A stretch of 64,000 nt of DNA from Nematopogon swammerdamellus (GCA_946902875.1 OX336348.1:17013741-17077740); one strand, 5' to 3'; positions 10,816 to 22,010 are shown, counted from the stretch's first letter. Notes: generated by a model from the letters alone, not told the origin. Made by a program: numbers and translations.

Positions 10816-11070
10816 ATTTTTTTTTTTTTATGGAAACTGACACCGTTGGCTACAACATCCGTGATGTCAGCCCATAACACCGGATGAACTTGGTGCCACG
10901 TCAGTGCTTCCCTTCGGTCGTGTCGGCTACACTGAACTGGACGGAAAACACAAACTATTTACATAGCCGTTTCGACCGACCTTTCATTCAGTGCGGTGGT
11001 ACCAATACCAACCCGGGCGGGTTAAACCCTACCACCTAGTAATATAAGAAGGGAGTCATATCCCTTATGC
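10816..11070 (-). mobile_element. SINE-A body with W-head remnant
   Basis: From poly-T through GGCTACAACATCCGTGATGT and CCTACCACCTAGTAATATAA, then TATCCCTTATGCGCCTT, the inner end of the W head. It lacks the tRNA/5S part, like 16782-17103. Confidence 0.75.
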
Positions 11071-11410
11071 GCCTTAAGGCATTTTAGTCCGTTTGGATTG
11101 TGGTAGTGGTGCATGTAGCGGTAGACGAACACGATTCGCGATGTTACAGAGTTCAGTTCGATCGTGCCCAATTTGGAATAGCTTCCCGGAGCGAAAATCC
11201 GCCACGAGGCGGTTCCGATAGCGCAGGTACTATTTGTAAATTATCCTCTTCTGTAGCGATGTGTGTGTAGCGAAGTGTGGCCATGCGCGCCGAGAATGCG
11301 GGACTGTTTGACAGATGTCAGAAAGCGGGCAGTACACTTACGAGCGATTGTGGAGTTTGACAAACAGTATAAGCGAAGTAGTTTGGTTGCCAAGCATGGA
11401 GTGTTTGAAA

Positions 11411-11957
11411 AATCGGCCAAGTGCGAGTCGAACTCGCGCACCGAAGTTTCCTTATCGCCATGTCATGGTTAGCGCCACTCACGCAGTCTATGGCGTGTTA
11501 TGAAATGCTTCATATTAGTTAAATGTCTTTTCTGTTTAATTAGTTAAATGTCTTGTCAATTCTGACACGGTTGGATACATCACCTACAACATCCGTGATG
11601 TCAGCCCATAACACCGGGTGAACTAGGTGCCATGTCAGTGCTTCCCTTCGGTCGTGCCGGCTACACTGAACTGGACTAGTTAAAATTAGTTCAAATTAGT
11701 TAAAATGCTTCACACTATTCGGTAGATGGCGCGCGCGCATACACTTTTTGGTTTCTTCTATGGGAACCCCTGTGAATTTTTTACTTTTTCTTATTTTTAT
11801 TATTTGTTGTTATATCGGCCATAATAGCACATATACTGTGCAAATTTCAACGGGCTACCTATTACGGTTCAAGAGATACAACCCGCGAACAGACAGAAAG
11901 AGAGACAGACGGCGTAGGCTTAGTAATAGGGTCCCGTACCCGATACGGAACCCTAAA
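11411..11957 (+). repeat. repP, complete, interrupted by a SINE-A fragment
   Basis: Starts TCGGCCAAGTGCGAGTCGA and ends GATACGGAACCCTAAAAA, with the hairpin AGGGTCCCGTA/TACGGAACCCT at the end. The sequence is interrupted at 11558-11678 within the ATTAGTTAAAATG region. Confidence 0.85.
11558..11678 (-). mobile_element. SINE-A, 5'-truncated, inside repP
   Basis: CTGACACGGTTGGATACATC to GGCTACACTGAACTGGAC is the 3' third of SINE-A. A remnant of the insertion site is repeated around it (AGTTAAA). Confidence 0.75.
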
Positions 11958-13329
11958 AAGTCTGTACTGGAGGGCGCGGGACGTAAGTCAAAAGTAGGGC
12001 GCCACTGGCGCCAGTGAGGGGTTGGCATTGGCATATGTCAGAACTGGGGAAAGCGGGGGCCGTACATTCAGTTTAGAAGATTTCGAACTAAACGCGTGAC
12101 AACAAATGCGTGACAACATTGCAGAATAATAAATTGAATAACTTAATAGATAAAGGTAAGTACGTAATTTTTTTTTTCTTAAAATATAAAAAAGTAATAC
12201 TAATAACTAAAGAATTAAAACCTACCTAACAAACATTAAAATAACTATCAAAAGGAGCCTTTTAAAATAAATAAATAAATAAATGATGAATGAAATCCAC
12301 ATGCAAATAAATGTGGCCGTTCTCACATTTTAATCGAACAACGTATTACACATTCATTCAAAGTCGCCTATAAGTTTATGCATACAATAATATTTAAAAC
12401 AGTATTTTATCATAATTTTTACATAAATAATACAAAATATATACAGACCCAAAACACAATAATATTATATTTATAGTTCTCTTGACTGTTCTTTTTCGCT
12501 ATTAGAATGGGCGGATTATAAATTGTATTGTATTGTTAATATGCAAAGTCTTATTTTCAAGATTTTTGTGTTACTAATTTGATTAATAAAAACATAGTGA
12601 GATAGATAGATAATACTTTGTTGTTATAAAACATTTTACAGAAAGAAGCATAAAAGAACAATATGTTCTATTATGCTTATTTCTGTAAAATGTGACGTGC
12701 AATGGCGGGCTTATCCCTTGCATACATTTCTTCCAGTCAACCTTTGCGTGTGAGTCGATTCATATAGTGAAATGTAAATAGGCAGTAACAAAAATTGGAA
12801 TATGAGAATTTAAGATAAAAAACAAATTATTAATAAGAATACAAATTTATTAATAATACACGTAATTGCATGCTAGTTAACTGATCTTTATTTCATAAAG
12901 AAACATAAAACAATATTATACGCCATAATTAAAAACTCAAAACAAGGTCAGGTTCAAACGCAAAAACCCAACAATACGGACGCCCTAAGCCCCTCGTCTG
13001 TACACGCGCTGTGTGCGTGTGTGCGCGCGCCGTGTCTGTGTGCGTTCGGTTTATCGGACGAAGTGCGGCATAGCGGCGGCAACGACGTTCGCGCTCCGTA
13101 CGTACGATTATTATTATTATTCTAGTTTTGTAAAGGAGATGTTTTTGAAATACGCGGTAGTTACTAGGGCGATACTATTCAGTCTACATGATGTGGGTAG
13201 ATTAGGGTATAATCTGGCAAGTAGTTTATAGTTTTTTTATTTTAATTTAAATGTAATCGCTTATAGCTTTAGGCACAAAACGTTCGCATATTAACAATAC
13301 TTATTCATACTAATATAACAATCCATGTT
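11958..13329. other. Gene-free stretch with a GC-rich patch
   Basis: Mostly AT-rich. At 12985-13110 lies a GC-rich patch with GTGTGCG runs and GCGGCGGCAACGACGTTCGC, a motif repeated near 32745. No exon is supported. Around 12700 a weak LINE-3' like phrase is seen. Confidence 0.4.
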
Positions 13330-13814
13330 TTTTTTTTTATTTTATTTTTTTATGGAACCTGACACGGTTGGCTACATCACCTACAACATCCGTGATGTCA
13401 GCCCATAACACAGGGTGAACTAGGTGCCATGTCAGTGCTTCCCTTCATTTCATGTCGGCTACACTAAACTGGACAGAAAACACGAACTATTTACATAGCC
13501 GTTTCGACCGACGTTTCGTTCAGTGCGGTGGTACCAACCCGGCCGGGATAAACCCTATTACCTAGTAAGGTAAGAAGGGAAGGGACCTACAGTTTAACGT
13601 GGAATCGAAATCACGGTCAGCCTTCAACGGTCGAGCGGTCACCCATCCAATCACTGACCGCGCTCAGCGTTGCTTAATAACAGTTGACTAACCAACCGCG
13701 CCACTGAGCTACCGAGGCTGACGAATTTTCTTATCCCTTAGTCGACTTTTACGACATGCGACGGGGAGAGATGCAGTGGGGCTATTCTTTTTAAGTACCG
13801 ACCCCACACGGTAC
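13330..13814 (-). mobile_element. Composite: W head + tRNA/5S-like SINE-A
   Basis: On the - strand the order is W head (to 13731), short linker, tRNA-like head, 5S-like block (about 13630-13675), SINE-A body, poly-A. The same order recurs at 49034-49506, so it is a propagated family and not a chance junction. Confidence 0.85.
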
Positions 13815-13885
13815 AAAAATGTATAATATATAAATAAAAGAAGAGAAATAAAATTATATAATCGCTATTATAATTACTTTTTTCG

Positions 13886-14305
13886 TAAAAAAAATGTTTA
13901 TGTAATCCGGTATGAGTGGCTGACTCAGAGGGGCCAAAGCACATGCTCTGACCAGTCAATATCACCTCCGAGCCATACCGGAGACTTTCCTGCATTGTTG
14001 GCTATATAGTATACTGGACTAGAGGATAACACAACATTTAGAGAGGATTACACGTAGAGGATTACATCCAGACAGTACGGTGGTACCAATCCAGTCGGCT
14101 ACAATTTGAGCCTACCACCTAGTAAGGGGCAAGGGAAGGGACCTACAGTTTAACACGCGGTTCCGAACGGTGAAGCAGCAAGTGTAGGTATGCACGTAAA
14201 TTTTTTCGTCAGAAAAAAATCATTATTACACGCCGACCGGATTCGAACCTCGGACCTCTCGCATGAGAAGCCGATGCCCAAACCACTCGGCCACCCGCCG
14301 CTTAT
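13886..14305 (-). mobile_element. SINE-B, full length
   Basis: Reverse of SINE-B: CCGGTATGAGTGGCTGACTC at the 3' side, tRNA-like head near 14232-14302 with GGATTCGAACC and CACTCGGCCACCCGCCGC. Confidence 0.85.
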
Positions 14306-14404
14306 AAATGATGTTCTAGTGAATTTAAATAAAATTTTTTTTTTTTTTTACTTTATTATATTATACACACCAATATTAAAAATGCACAACAATACCACAG
14401 ATAA

Positions 14405-14755
14405 CTTGTCTCGGTTATCTCAGTAGTGTGGTCGGTCGACCGTCGGTCGTGATCATAAGCACACCTGGGCGCGATCAGTGCTTGGATGGGTGACCGCTGG
14501 ACCGTGGTTCGGATTCCACGTAAAACTGTAGATACCTTCCCTTCTTACCTTACTACGTGGTAGGGTACCACCGCCACTGAATGAAAGGTCGGTTGGAACG
14601 GCCATGTCATAGTTCGTGTTTTCCTTCAAGTTCCAGTGTAGACGGCACGATCGAAGGGAAGCACTGGCACGGCACCTAGTTCACCAAGGTGTTATGGGCT
14701 GACATCACGGATATTGTAAGTGAAGTAGCCAATCGTGTAGTTTCCTTAAAAAAAA
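14405..14755 (+). mobile_element. SINE-A with diverged head
   Basis: The head is altered, but the 5S-like GGCGCGATCAGTGCTTGGAT and GGGTGACCGC are present. The body and poly-A are complete. Confidence 0.75.
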
Positions 14756-14907
14756 AGGAGAAAGACAAAATGAATAATAGCTCGCAATAGCATTAGTGTC
14801 AAGTGATTTCTTCGAATATGACGTCTGTGAATATGACGCGTAGTAGTTTTCATAACGTTTTTTTTTTTTCATAAATTACGATCCTTCGCATTAGAACGAT
14901 CCTTCGC

Positions 14908-15512
14908 GTTAGAGTTGACACCACAGAACATACAACACGGAGCAGAACTGGCACGGTGACTTATTTATTAGTATAAAGACAGTGTAGCCAAATTACCTTT
15001 TTTTTTTAATGTAAACCAGCATGGCTGGCTGTGCCGAGAGATCAATGGTGCAGTCGACAGAGCCAAAATCACCTCTCCTCGCGAAACCACGCTCAGTTAG
15101 GTGCCATGCCAGCAGATTTGCGGACTGTTGCTAGGCTGTCTAGCCCGTTAATACGACGCTTGAAGACACCCAGGTTAAAGGATTCAGGAAATACGCTCGC
15201 CGGAAGACAGTTCAACACTCTAGAGCGGTGCGACAAAGAAATGATTTAGAGAACCGATGGGTTCTCAAAAGCCCCATGTCAACAACAATAGGGTGCTGAG
15301 TCTCTCTGCGACGAGTCATGCGGAAATAGGACGGGTGGCAGGGAATAAGGGATGCTAGTTCCGCAGAGCAGCGTCCGTGATAGTATATGTAAAACAGACT
15401 AAGCGAACCCACAAGTCTGTGACTCAGGGACTCCAGAGACCAGACCAGGTGAACGTAGCCATTAAGTTCGCCCACGGGTATCCCTTCCCTTGAGCCTGCG
15501 TATCACTATTTA
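14908..15512 (-). mobile_element. ~600-bp unit with Jockey-like LINE 3' end, copy 1
   Basis: The - strand encodes RT C-terminal text ([42 protein letters not shown]) with a frameshift near 15220, followed by 3'UTR and poly-A. The ~90 bp beyond the poly-A (starting GTTGACACCACAGAACATAC) are also shared with 17243-17855, so the duplicated unit is larger than the LINE. Confidence 0.8.
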
Positions 15513-15736
15513 GGAACATTGAAAAGCGTGTGATCGATAGATATAACAAATGGCATCATTTTGCTATAAAAATTCCACTCAAATTCTCTTTAATTTCTGA
15601 GATCCAAGTCTTCAAAGATCACGCGGAAGAAAAAAATCGACATTCGGTTACCGTATAGTTTGTATAGAAAATGATAAAATTTTACAACAAAAAACGTGCG
15701 ATCGATACACAAAGAATCGTTCTATATTTTGCAGTA
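15513..15736. other. Gene-free, unassigned
   Basis: AT-rich; no match to other parts of the window noticed. Confidence 0.35.
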
Positions 15737-16125
15737 GTTTTTAGGGTTCCGTATCCGGTCCGGGACCCTATTACTAAGCCTACGCCGTCTATCTGGCTGT
15801 CTGTCTGTCTGTCCGAGGGCTGTAGGTATATATATTGAACCGTAATAGGGTAGCCCGTTGACATTTTCACAGAATATGTGTTATTATGGCCAATAATAAA
15901 AATTAGAAAAGTAAAAAATTCACGGGGTCCCCATACAAGAAACTAAAAAGTGTTTGCGCGCCATCTACCGAACAGAGTATGAAGCATTTTAACAAATCAT
16001 GATTTTTTACTAATATGAAGCATTTCATAAACACGTCATAGATGACGTGAGTGGCGCTGACCGACCATGCCATGGCGATACTGAACCCTCGGTGCGCGAG
16101 TTCGACTCGCACTTGGCCGGTTTTT
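15737..16125 (-). repeat. repP, full length
   Basis: Starts with TTAGGGTTCCGTATCCGG and the hairpin partner GGGACCCTATTACTAAGCC, ends TCGCACTTGGCCGGTTTTT. Between are the CAGA-rich and CATCTACCGAACAGAG blocks. Confidence 0.85.
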
Positions 16126-16139
16126 ATTAGCCTTTAGAT

Positions 16140-16597
16140 TGGTCTAGTTATCACGGCCTACTTCTTCAAAAATCCACATGTGGCTTTACTAGGCGCCTTA
16201 AGGGAAATACGGCTCCTACAGCATAGAGGTAAACACCCAGAGATCGCCGACTGAGCTGAAGTGAAAGAAAGACACGGAGTTGAGCACGCTCTTGTCGGGC
16301 AAAAGGAAAACGAAAATGTCATCCCGCTTCCGCGGCCTTCGTCAGCGGGACAGGGCGTCCCGATGACGAAGGCCGCGTCAAGGGAGGCAGGGCTCCCCTT
16401 GGCGCGGTACTTCCACCGAGTCATGCAGCAGGTGGGTCTTCGTGCCTTACTTGCTGCTTGATCGGTTGAATCTTGTTCGAATACTTTGCGCAACGTGGTG
16501 GGGTCGGTGTTGTGCTGTAATTGATTGACCAGAGTTCTTGCAGTACAACACCGATTACTCTGCTTACCCCGATTGTCGGGATTCAGCGTGTGTGATA
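16140..16597 (+). mobile_element. W 3' part joined to another repeat
   Basis: The W body from GGCGCGGTACTTCCACCGAG (about 16397) to TCAGCGTGTGTGATAC. Upstream (16140-16395) is a different GC-rich repeat segment with GTCATCCCGCTTCCGCGGCC, a phrase that recurs near 58925. The W head is absent. Confidence 0.65.
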
Positions 16598-16781
16598 CTT
16601 GAATAGACGTGTGAGTGAGCGAGCGAGCAGCGTGCGAGCAAGACCAACGCTTCCTGGTTCAGGGTTGTCACTTGTCACTCTTAGGGCCGATTGTGCAAAC
16701 ACACACTTAATAAATCTAAAGACACGTTAACTAACGACAGCTTATATACGTAACTCGGATATGCGTACCGTATGTAAGTGT

Positions 16782-17103
16782 ACCGTGTGGGGCCGGTACT
16801 TTAAATAATAGCCCCACTGCATCCCTCCCCGTGTATGTCGTAAAAGGCGACTAAGGGATAAATGACTCCCTTCATATATTACTAGGTGGTAGGGTTTAAC
16901 CCGCCCGGGCTGATACCACCGCACTGAATGAAAGGTCGGTCGAAACGGCTATGTAAATAGTTTGTGCTTTCTGTCCAGTTCAGTGTAGCCGGCACAACCG
17001 AAGGGAAGCACTGACGTGGCACCAAGTTCACCCGGTGTTATGGGCTGAAATCACGGATGTTGTAGCTGATGTAGCCAACCGTGTCAGTTTCCATAAAAAA
17101 AAA
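16782..17103 (+). mobile_element. Composite: W head + SINE-A body (no tRNA/5S part)
   Basis: ACCGTGTGGGGCCGGTAC to GCGACTAAGGGATAA, then ACTAGGTGGTAGGGTTTAAC, SINE-A body and poly-A. The same junction occurs at 57924-58240 and, in reverse, at 10816-11070 and 46431-46770. Confidence 0.85.
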
Positions 17104-17127
17104 CGACTCGGCCACCCGCCGCATAAA
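17104..17127 (-). repeat. SINE-B head scrap
   Basis: ACTCGGCCACCCGCCGCATA directly after the preceding poly-A matches the 5' end of SINE-B in reverse. Confidence 0.6.
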
Positions 17128-17242
17128 CAAAACTTCAGACTTATTTGCCAAACGCTAAGCTACATTTGGCAGCCCTGCACCGCCCCCTTCTAACGGCCGA
17201 GGGCAACGCCCTTATTTGGTTAGTAATTTGGAAAGGAGACAA

Positions 17243-17855
17243 TTCGTTAGTGTTGACACCACAGAACATACAACACGGAGCAGAACTGGCACGGTGACTT
17301 ATTAGAATAAAGACAGTGTAGCCAAATTACCTTTTTTTTTTATGTAAACCAGCATGGCTGGCTGTGCCGAGAGACCAATGGTGCAGTCGACAGAGCCAAA
17401 ATCACCTATCCTCGCGAAACCACGCTCAGTTAGGTGCCATGCCAGCAGATTTGCGGACTGTTGCTAGGCTGTCTAGCCCGTTAATACGACGCTTGAAGAC
17501 ACCCAGGTTAAAGGATTCAGGAAATACACTCGCCGGAAGACTGTTCCACACTCTAGCGGTGCGACAAAGAAACGATTTAGAGAACCGATGGGTTCTCAAA
17601 AGCCCAATGTCAACAACAAAAGGGTGCTGAGTCTCTCTGCGACGAGTCATGCGGAGATAGGACGGGTGGTGGCAGGGAATAAGGGATGGTAGTTCCGCAG
17701 AGCAGCGTCCGTGATAGTATCTGTAAAACAGACTAAGCGAACCCACAAATCGTCTGTGACTCAGGGACTCCAGAGACCAGACCAGGTGAACGTAGCCATT
17801 AAGTTCGCCCACGGGTATCCCTTCTCTTGAGCCTGCGTATCACTATTTGGGAACC
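17243..17855 (-). mobile_element. ~600-bp unit with Jockey-like LINE 3' end, copy 2
   Basis: Nearly identical to 14908-15512. Here the - strand frame 17426-17812 is intact for 128 codons and includes [20 protein letters not shown], a standard C-terminal block of Jockey-clade RT proteins. Poly-A (poly-T on +) at about 17332-17341. Confidence 0.85.
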
Positions 17856-17956
17856 ACTATTTCTGAGATTACTCGCTATTTTTCAAAATTTAAATTTATT
17901 TGATAACGTTCGTAAAGAATTAAAAAAAACTAATTAGGGAATTAATATATAATTTT

Positions 17957-18290
17957 GCGTGCGTGGTTCGAAACGCACTTGGCCGGTTTTGTATGTTCTG
18001 TGGTCGACACCAACACGTCCGAGCGATACCTACAAGAGGTCCGTCCGCCGCTATCGACGCATGTGAGAAACGAATGACGTAACAGGACTGTATGAAGTTT
18101 GACGTAGAAATTAGAATACATCTATTTCGAGTTATATGAAGTGGCTATAGGGTGGCATACTACAATTTCGAGAAACGGAAATGACTTATGAAATAACACT
18201 TTTAGGGTTCCGTATCCGTCGTACGGGACCCTATTGCTAAGCCTACGTCGTCTGGTCTGTCTGTCTGTCCGTCTGTCCGAGGGCTGGCAA
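17957..18290 (-). repeat. repP fragments
   Basis: CGAAACGCACTTGGCCGG at 17967-17985 and TAGGGTTCCGTATCCGTCGT with the CTGT-rich block at 18205-18290. Confidence 0.6.
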
Positions 18291-18309
18291 CAAGCAAGGA
18301 TCGATGAGA

Positions 18310-18450
18310 TCTTCATCAAGCTTCAGTGTTTATTACATATTATCTAGTTTAAAAAAATATTTTTTTATTTTTTCATATTATGTACCTACTTAATAGAACT
18401 AAATTTTTGTTTGAAGTTTTAAAAAATATGACAATTTTCGTTTAATGTCC
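18310..18450 (+). repeat. Fragment related to the TTAA MITE at 30.1-30.5 kb
   Basis: TACATATTATCTAGTTTAAA and ACTAAATTTTTGTTTGAAG match 30410-30480. The terminal repeats are not preserved. Confidence 0.55.
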
Positions 18451-18639
18451 TATAGAATAAGTGAACGTGGGTTGTGAATACGAACCATTAAGTACACCAT
18501 CGACCGCCCGGAGAGCTAACGTCAGCACACAAGCACAGATTACTTAATAGTTACTACACAAGTAGAGCATACCTACTTGTTTAAACGTATGCTCGACTTG
18601 TTTAGAAATTTTTTCCATTTGTTTTGTTTGAGTGATGAA

Positions 18640-18825
18640 GATGATGCAGCAGGTGGGTCTTCGTACCTTACTGGCTGCTTGATAGGCATCTCTTCCGAAT
18701 ACTTTACTAAACGTGGCTGTCGGTGTAGTGTTGTAATTTACCAGAGTATTTGCAGCACAAACACCGATTACTCTGCTTACCCGGATTGTTGGGATGCAGC
18801 GTGTGTTATGTATGTATGTATTTTT
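18640..18825 (+). mobile_element. W element, 5'-truncated
   Basis: GATGCAGCAGGTGGGTCTTC to GATGCAGCGTGTGTTATG, then a TATGTATGTA tail. W head missing. Confidence 0.75.
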
Positions 18826-18956
18826 TATGCACCTAGTTTTTTCAATAACTTCGCACTTAATTTTTACTCGAAAAAAAACCGATGCGAAAACAGAAAAAAA
18901 AATTTTTTTTTCTCCATTTGTTTTTAATGTTACAATTAACAATTTAATTAAAAGCC

Positions 18957-19436
18957 TATAAGTGCGAGTTTGACTCGCGCACCGTGTGTTCCGCACCACC
19001 ACACAATAGGTTTGTGTTATTTATTAAAATAAAAAAAAAACGGCCAAGTGCGAGTCGAACTCGCGCGTCGAGGGTTCCGTATCGCCCTATCATGGTTAGC
19101 GTCACTCATGCTATCTATGGCGTGTTATTAGTCAAATGTCATGATTAGTTCAAATACTTCATACTCTATTCGGTAGATGGCGCGCGCGCATTCACTTTTT
19201 GGTTTCTTCTATGGGAACCCCGTGAATTTTTTACTTTTTCTTATTTTTATTATTTGTTGTTATATCGGCCATGATACCACATATTCTGTGAAAATTTCAA
19301 CGGACTACCTATTACGGTTCAAGAGATACAGCCCTCGGACAGACGGACGGACGGACGGACGGTCGGACAGACAGACAGACAGACAGACGGTGTAGGCTTA
19401 GTAATAGGGTCCCGTACCGGATACGGAACCCTAAAA
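18957..19436 (+). repeat. repP fragment followed by a full repP
   Basis: A short piece at 18957-19010, then a full copy at 19040-19436 from CGGCCAAGTGCGAGTCGAAC to CGGATACGGAACCCTAAAAA with an expanded GACGGACGGACGG/CAGA tract at 19338-19387. Confidence 0.85.
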
Positions 19437-19901
19437 AAGTGTTTTATTTCATTCAGTTCGGGATCTCTAGCGCGAACCCGACTCAAAGGACGGTTTTTAT
19501 TATTGCTTATTAGTGCTTTATTAGTGCTTTACTTTAGAGTTTGCACTATAATCACGCTAAGTTTGACGCTTGTATGTTTTACCGTTTCTGTGATAGAGCA
19601 AAAAAAGTAAAAAAAAAACACGATTCTTGTATGCCCCTTAATATTTTAATTTTTGTTTTTATTTTTTTATTATTTGTTAGAACTCCCGCCATATAACACA
19701 TATTTTGTGAACAGAAGATATTAATAGCCCTTTCAAGTTATTACAGACGGCGTATAGTAATAGAATCCCGCGCGGAACCCTAAAAAGTATGTACCCGGCA
19801 GAAAATAATGAACATCGAGCTTTAGAAAGAGACAATACGCGGTTGTAGAGCGCGCCGTCCCTGTCGCACGAAGTCGCACTGATACTGTACTACACATTTT
19901 T

Positions 19902-20345
19902 AGGTTTCCGTATCCCGTCAGCCTCGATAGCTCAGTGGTGCAGACAGTCAACTGTCGCTATTGAATGTTAAGCAACGCTGGGTGCGGTCAGTACTTGGAT
20001 GGGTGACCGCTGACCGTTGGAGGCTGACCGAGGTTCGGATTCCTCGTAAAACTGTAGGTCCCTTCCCTCCTCATCTTACTTGGTGGTAGGGTTTAACCCG
20101 CCCGGGTTGGTACCACCGCACTGAATGAAACGTCGGTCAAAACGGCTATGTAAATAGTTTGTGTTTTCCGACCAGTTCAGTGTAGCCGGCACGATCAAAG
20201 GGGGAAGCACTGACATGGCACCTAGTTCACCCGGTGTTATGGGCTGACATCACGGAAGTTGTAGGTGATGTAGCCAACCGTGTCAGTTTCCATAAAAAAA
20301 AAAAAAAATCCCGTACGGAAGCGTATTACTAAGCCTACGCCGTCT

Positions 20346-20376
<31 letters not shown>

Positions 20377-20601
20377 CGAGGGCTGTATCTCTTGAACCGT
20401 AATAGGTAGCCCGTTGAAATTTTCACAGAATATGTGTTATTTATTATATTATGGCGGATATAACAACAAATAATAAAAAATAGAAAAAGTAAAAAATTAA
20501 GGGGGGTTCCCATACAAGAAACGTCGTTTTTTTTTCAATGTTTTTTTTTGTGGTGCGGAAACCTCGGTGCGCGTGTCCGACTCGCACTTGGCCGGTTTTT
20601 A
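19902..20601 (-). repeat. repP interrupted by a complete SINE-A
   Basis: The left part (TAGGTTTCCGTATCCCGT, to 19918) and the right part (from 20308, ATCCCGTACGGAAGCG) rejoin perfectly into the repP hairpin end when the SINE is removed. The rest runs to CGACTCGCACTTGGCCGG at 20601. Confidence 0.9.
19919..20307 (+). mobile_element. SINE-A with exact target duplication
   Basis: The 7-bp duplication ATCCCGT (19912-19918 and 20308-20314) fixes the 5' end as CAGCCTCGATAGCTCAGTGG. The 5S-like block lies at 19967-20010 (GTTAAGCAACGCTGGG, then GGTCAGTACTTGGATGGGTG). Poly-A tail at the 3' end. This is the reference copy for the family. Confidence 0.95.
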
Positions 20602-20820
20602 AACACCGCGACATATGTATTGCGGCGGCGGTGTCTACCTATGTTTAGTTGCTGACTCTACGCAATCCGAGAGTAGAGAGGACTCCCGCCCGCGCGGGCG
20701 GCCTGTAAAAAATGCGATAGCTGCACTCTCTGGCATTTCAACGTGTCATACTGTCATACTTCAGCCAAAATTACAAAAAAAAATATTACAATTTGTAAAC
20801 AATTTCATATAGGTATTACT

Positions 20821-21215
20821 CTATTACCACACGCTGTATCCCGACAATCGGCGTAATCGACAGAGTAATGGGTCTTCGTGCCTCGCTTGCTTGATAGTTA
20901 TCTCTCCTAATACTTTGCTAAATGTGGTGGTTGGTGTTGTGCTGTAATTTACAAGAGTACTTGCAGGTTGCAGCACAACACCAACCACCACATTTAGCAA
21001 AGTATTAGGAGAGATAACTATCAAGCAAGCGAGGCACGAAGACCCACCTGGTACAAGACCCGGTGGAAGGACCGTGCGAAGGTGAGAGGTGGCTATCCCG
21101 TCGCCCTTATGCACAGCATCTTGTCCTTATCGCTTAGTCGCCTTTTATGACATGCACGGTGAGAGATGCAGTGGCGCTATTCTTTTTAAGTACCGACCCC
21201 ACCCGGTACTTTATC
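20821..21215 (-). mobile_element. W element carrying a perfect inverted duplication
   Basis: The right side (21046-21215) is ordinary W in reverse, ending CCCCACCCGGTAC. The left side begins CCACACGCTGTATCCCGACA. Between lie two perfect 75-bp inverted arms (20870-20944 and 20971-21045). Confidence 0.85.
20870..21045. repeat. Perfect inverted repeat, arms 75 bp, spacer 26 bp
   Basis: Left arm begins GGGTCTTCGTGCCTCGCTTG; the right arm is its exact reverse complement, ending CGAAGACCC. By eye there are no mismatches, although other W copies differ from one another at many sites. Spacer 20945-20970. Confidence 0.95.
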
Positions 21216-21252
21216 TTATCCAATTTAGGTATGTTATCTTATATTAGCTATT

Positions 21253-21480
21253 GCGCGCGGCTTCGCTCGCGTGAAATTCATATTTAAAAAGAAGAAAGAG
21301 GTAAGCCCGCTACCGTACCTTTATTTCGACGCGCGGAACAATTCGGTTTGTATGAGAGCCACATCTTAGCCTAACCGGAATTGATATGTAGCCTAAATTG
21401 TGTCACGTATAAATGTTAAATGTGCTTATACTAAGTTTCATCGAATTCGTATGATCGGTTTAAGAGTATTTATATTTCTA
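21253..21480 (+). repeat. repQ, 3'-truncated
   Basis: GCGCGGCTTCGCTCGCGTGA to TATGATCGGTTTAAGAG matches 55733-56092. Confidence 0.75.
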
Positions 21481-21659
21481 TATATTATATTAGTATTTAG
21501 TAAGAGAATATTTATATTTCTTATTGTATGTCTATATGTAATTATGTATATGTAAGGATTTATATTGATTGTATGTATCTTTGTACAATTTGTATATGTG
21601 TGTATTTATATTTCATATAACTGTTCCCTGTTTAGTACTGCATTGTCCGCCCCTACGTG

Positions 21660-21775
21660 TTTTCCACATCGCAAAGATTAGTTCGTAAAGAATGCCGCAA
21701 GGCATTAAACTCGCCTTTTGTAACCTTTTTATACCATGGCATGCAATAAAGTATATTTTCATTTCATTTCAAAAG
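21660..21775 (+). mobile_element. LINE 3' end
   Basis: GGCATTAAACTCGCCTTTTG, then GCAATAAAGTATATTTTC and a TTCATTTC tail: typical 3'UTR of a lepidopteran non-LTR element with a polyadenylation signal. Confidence 0.6.
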
Positions 21776-22010
21776 TTTCTTGTATGGGTACCTCTAATAA
21801 TAATAATTACTATTTTTTTAATTTTATTTATTTGTTAGGATATCCGCTATAATAAACACATATTCTGTGAACATTTCAACCGGCTACCTATTGCGGTTCA
21901 AAACATACACTACCATTTAAAGGTAAGAAGACGGACTGACATACGTCGTGGGCTTAGCAATAGGGTTCCGACGGGATGGGACCGTCCCGTTCGGTACGGA
22001 ACCCTAAAAA
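21776..22010 (+). repeat. repP, 3' half
   Basis: TTCTTGTATGGGTACC to CGGTACGGAACCCTAAAAAC. The terminal hairpin is expanded (GACGGGATGGGACCGTCCCG). Confidence 0.7.

Noticed and set aside
19967..20010. 5S rRNA gene
   Set aside because: Only the 3' half of 5S is present, embedded in a SINE with poly-A and target duplication.
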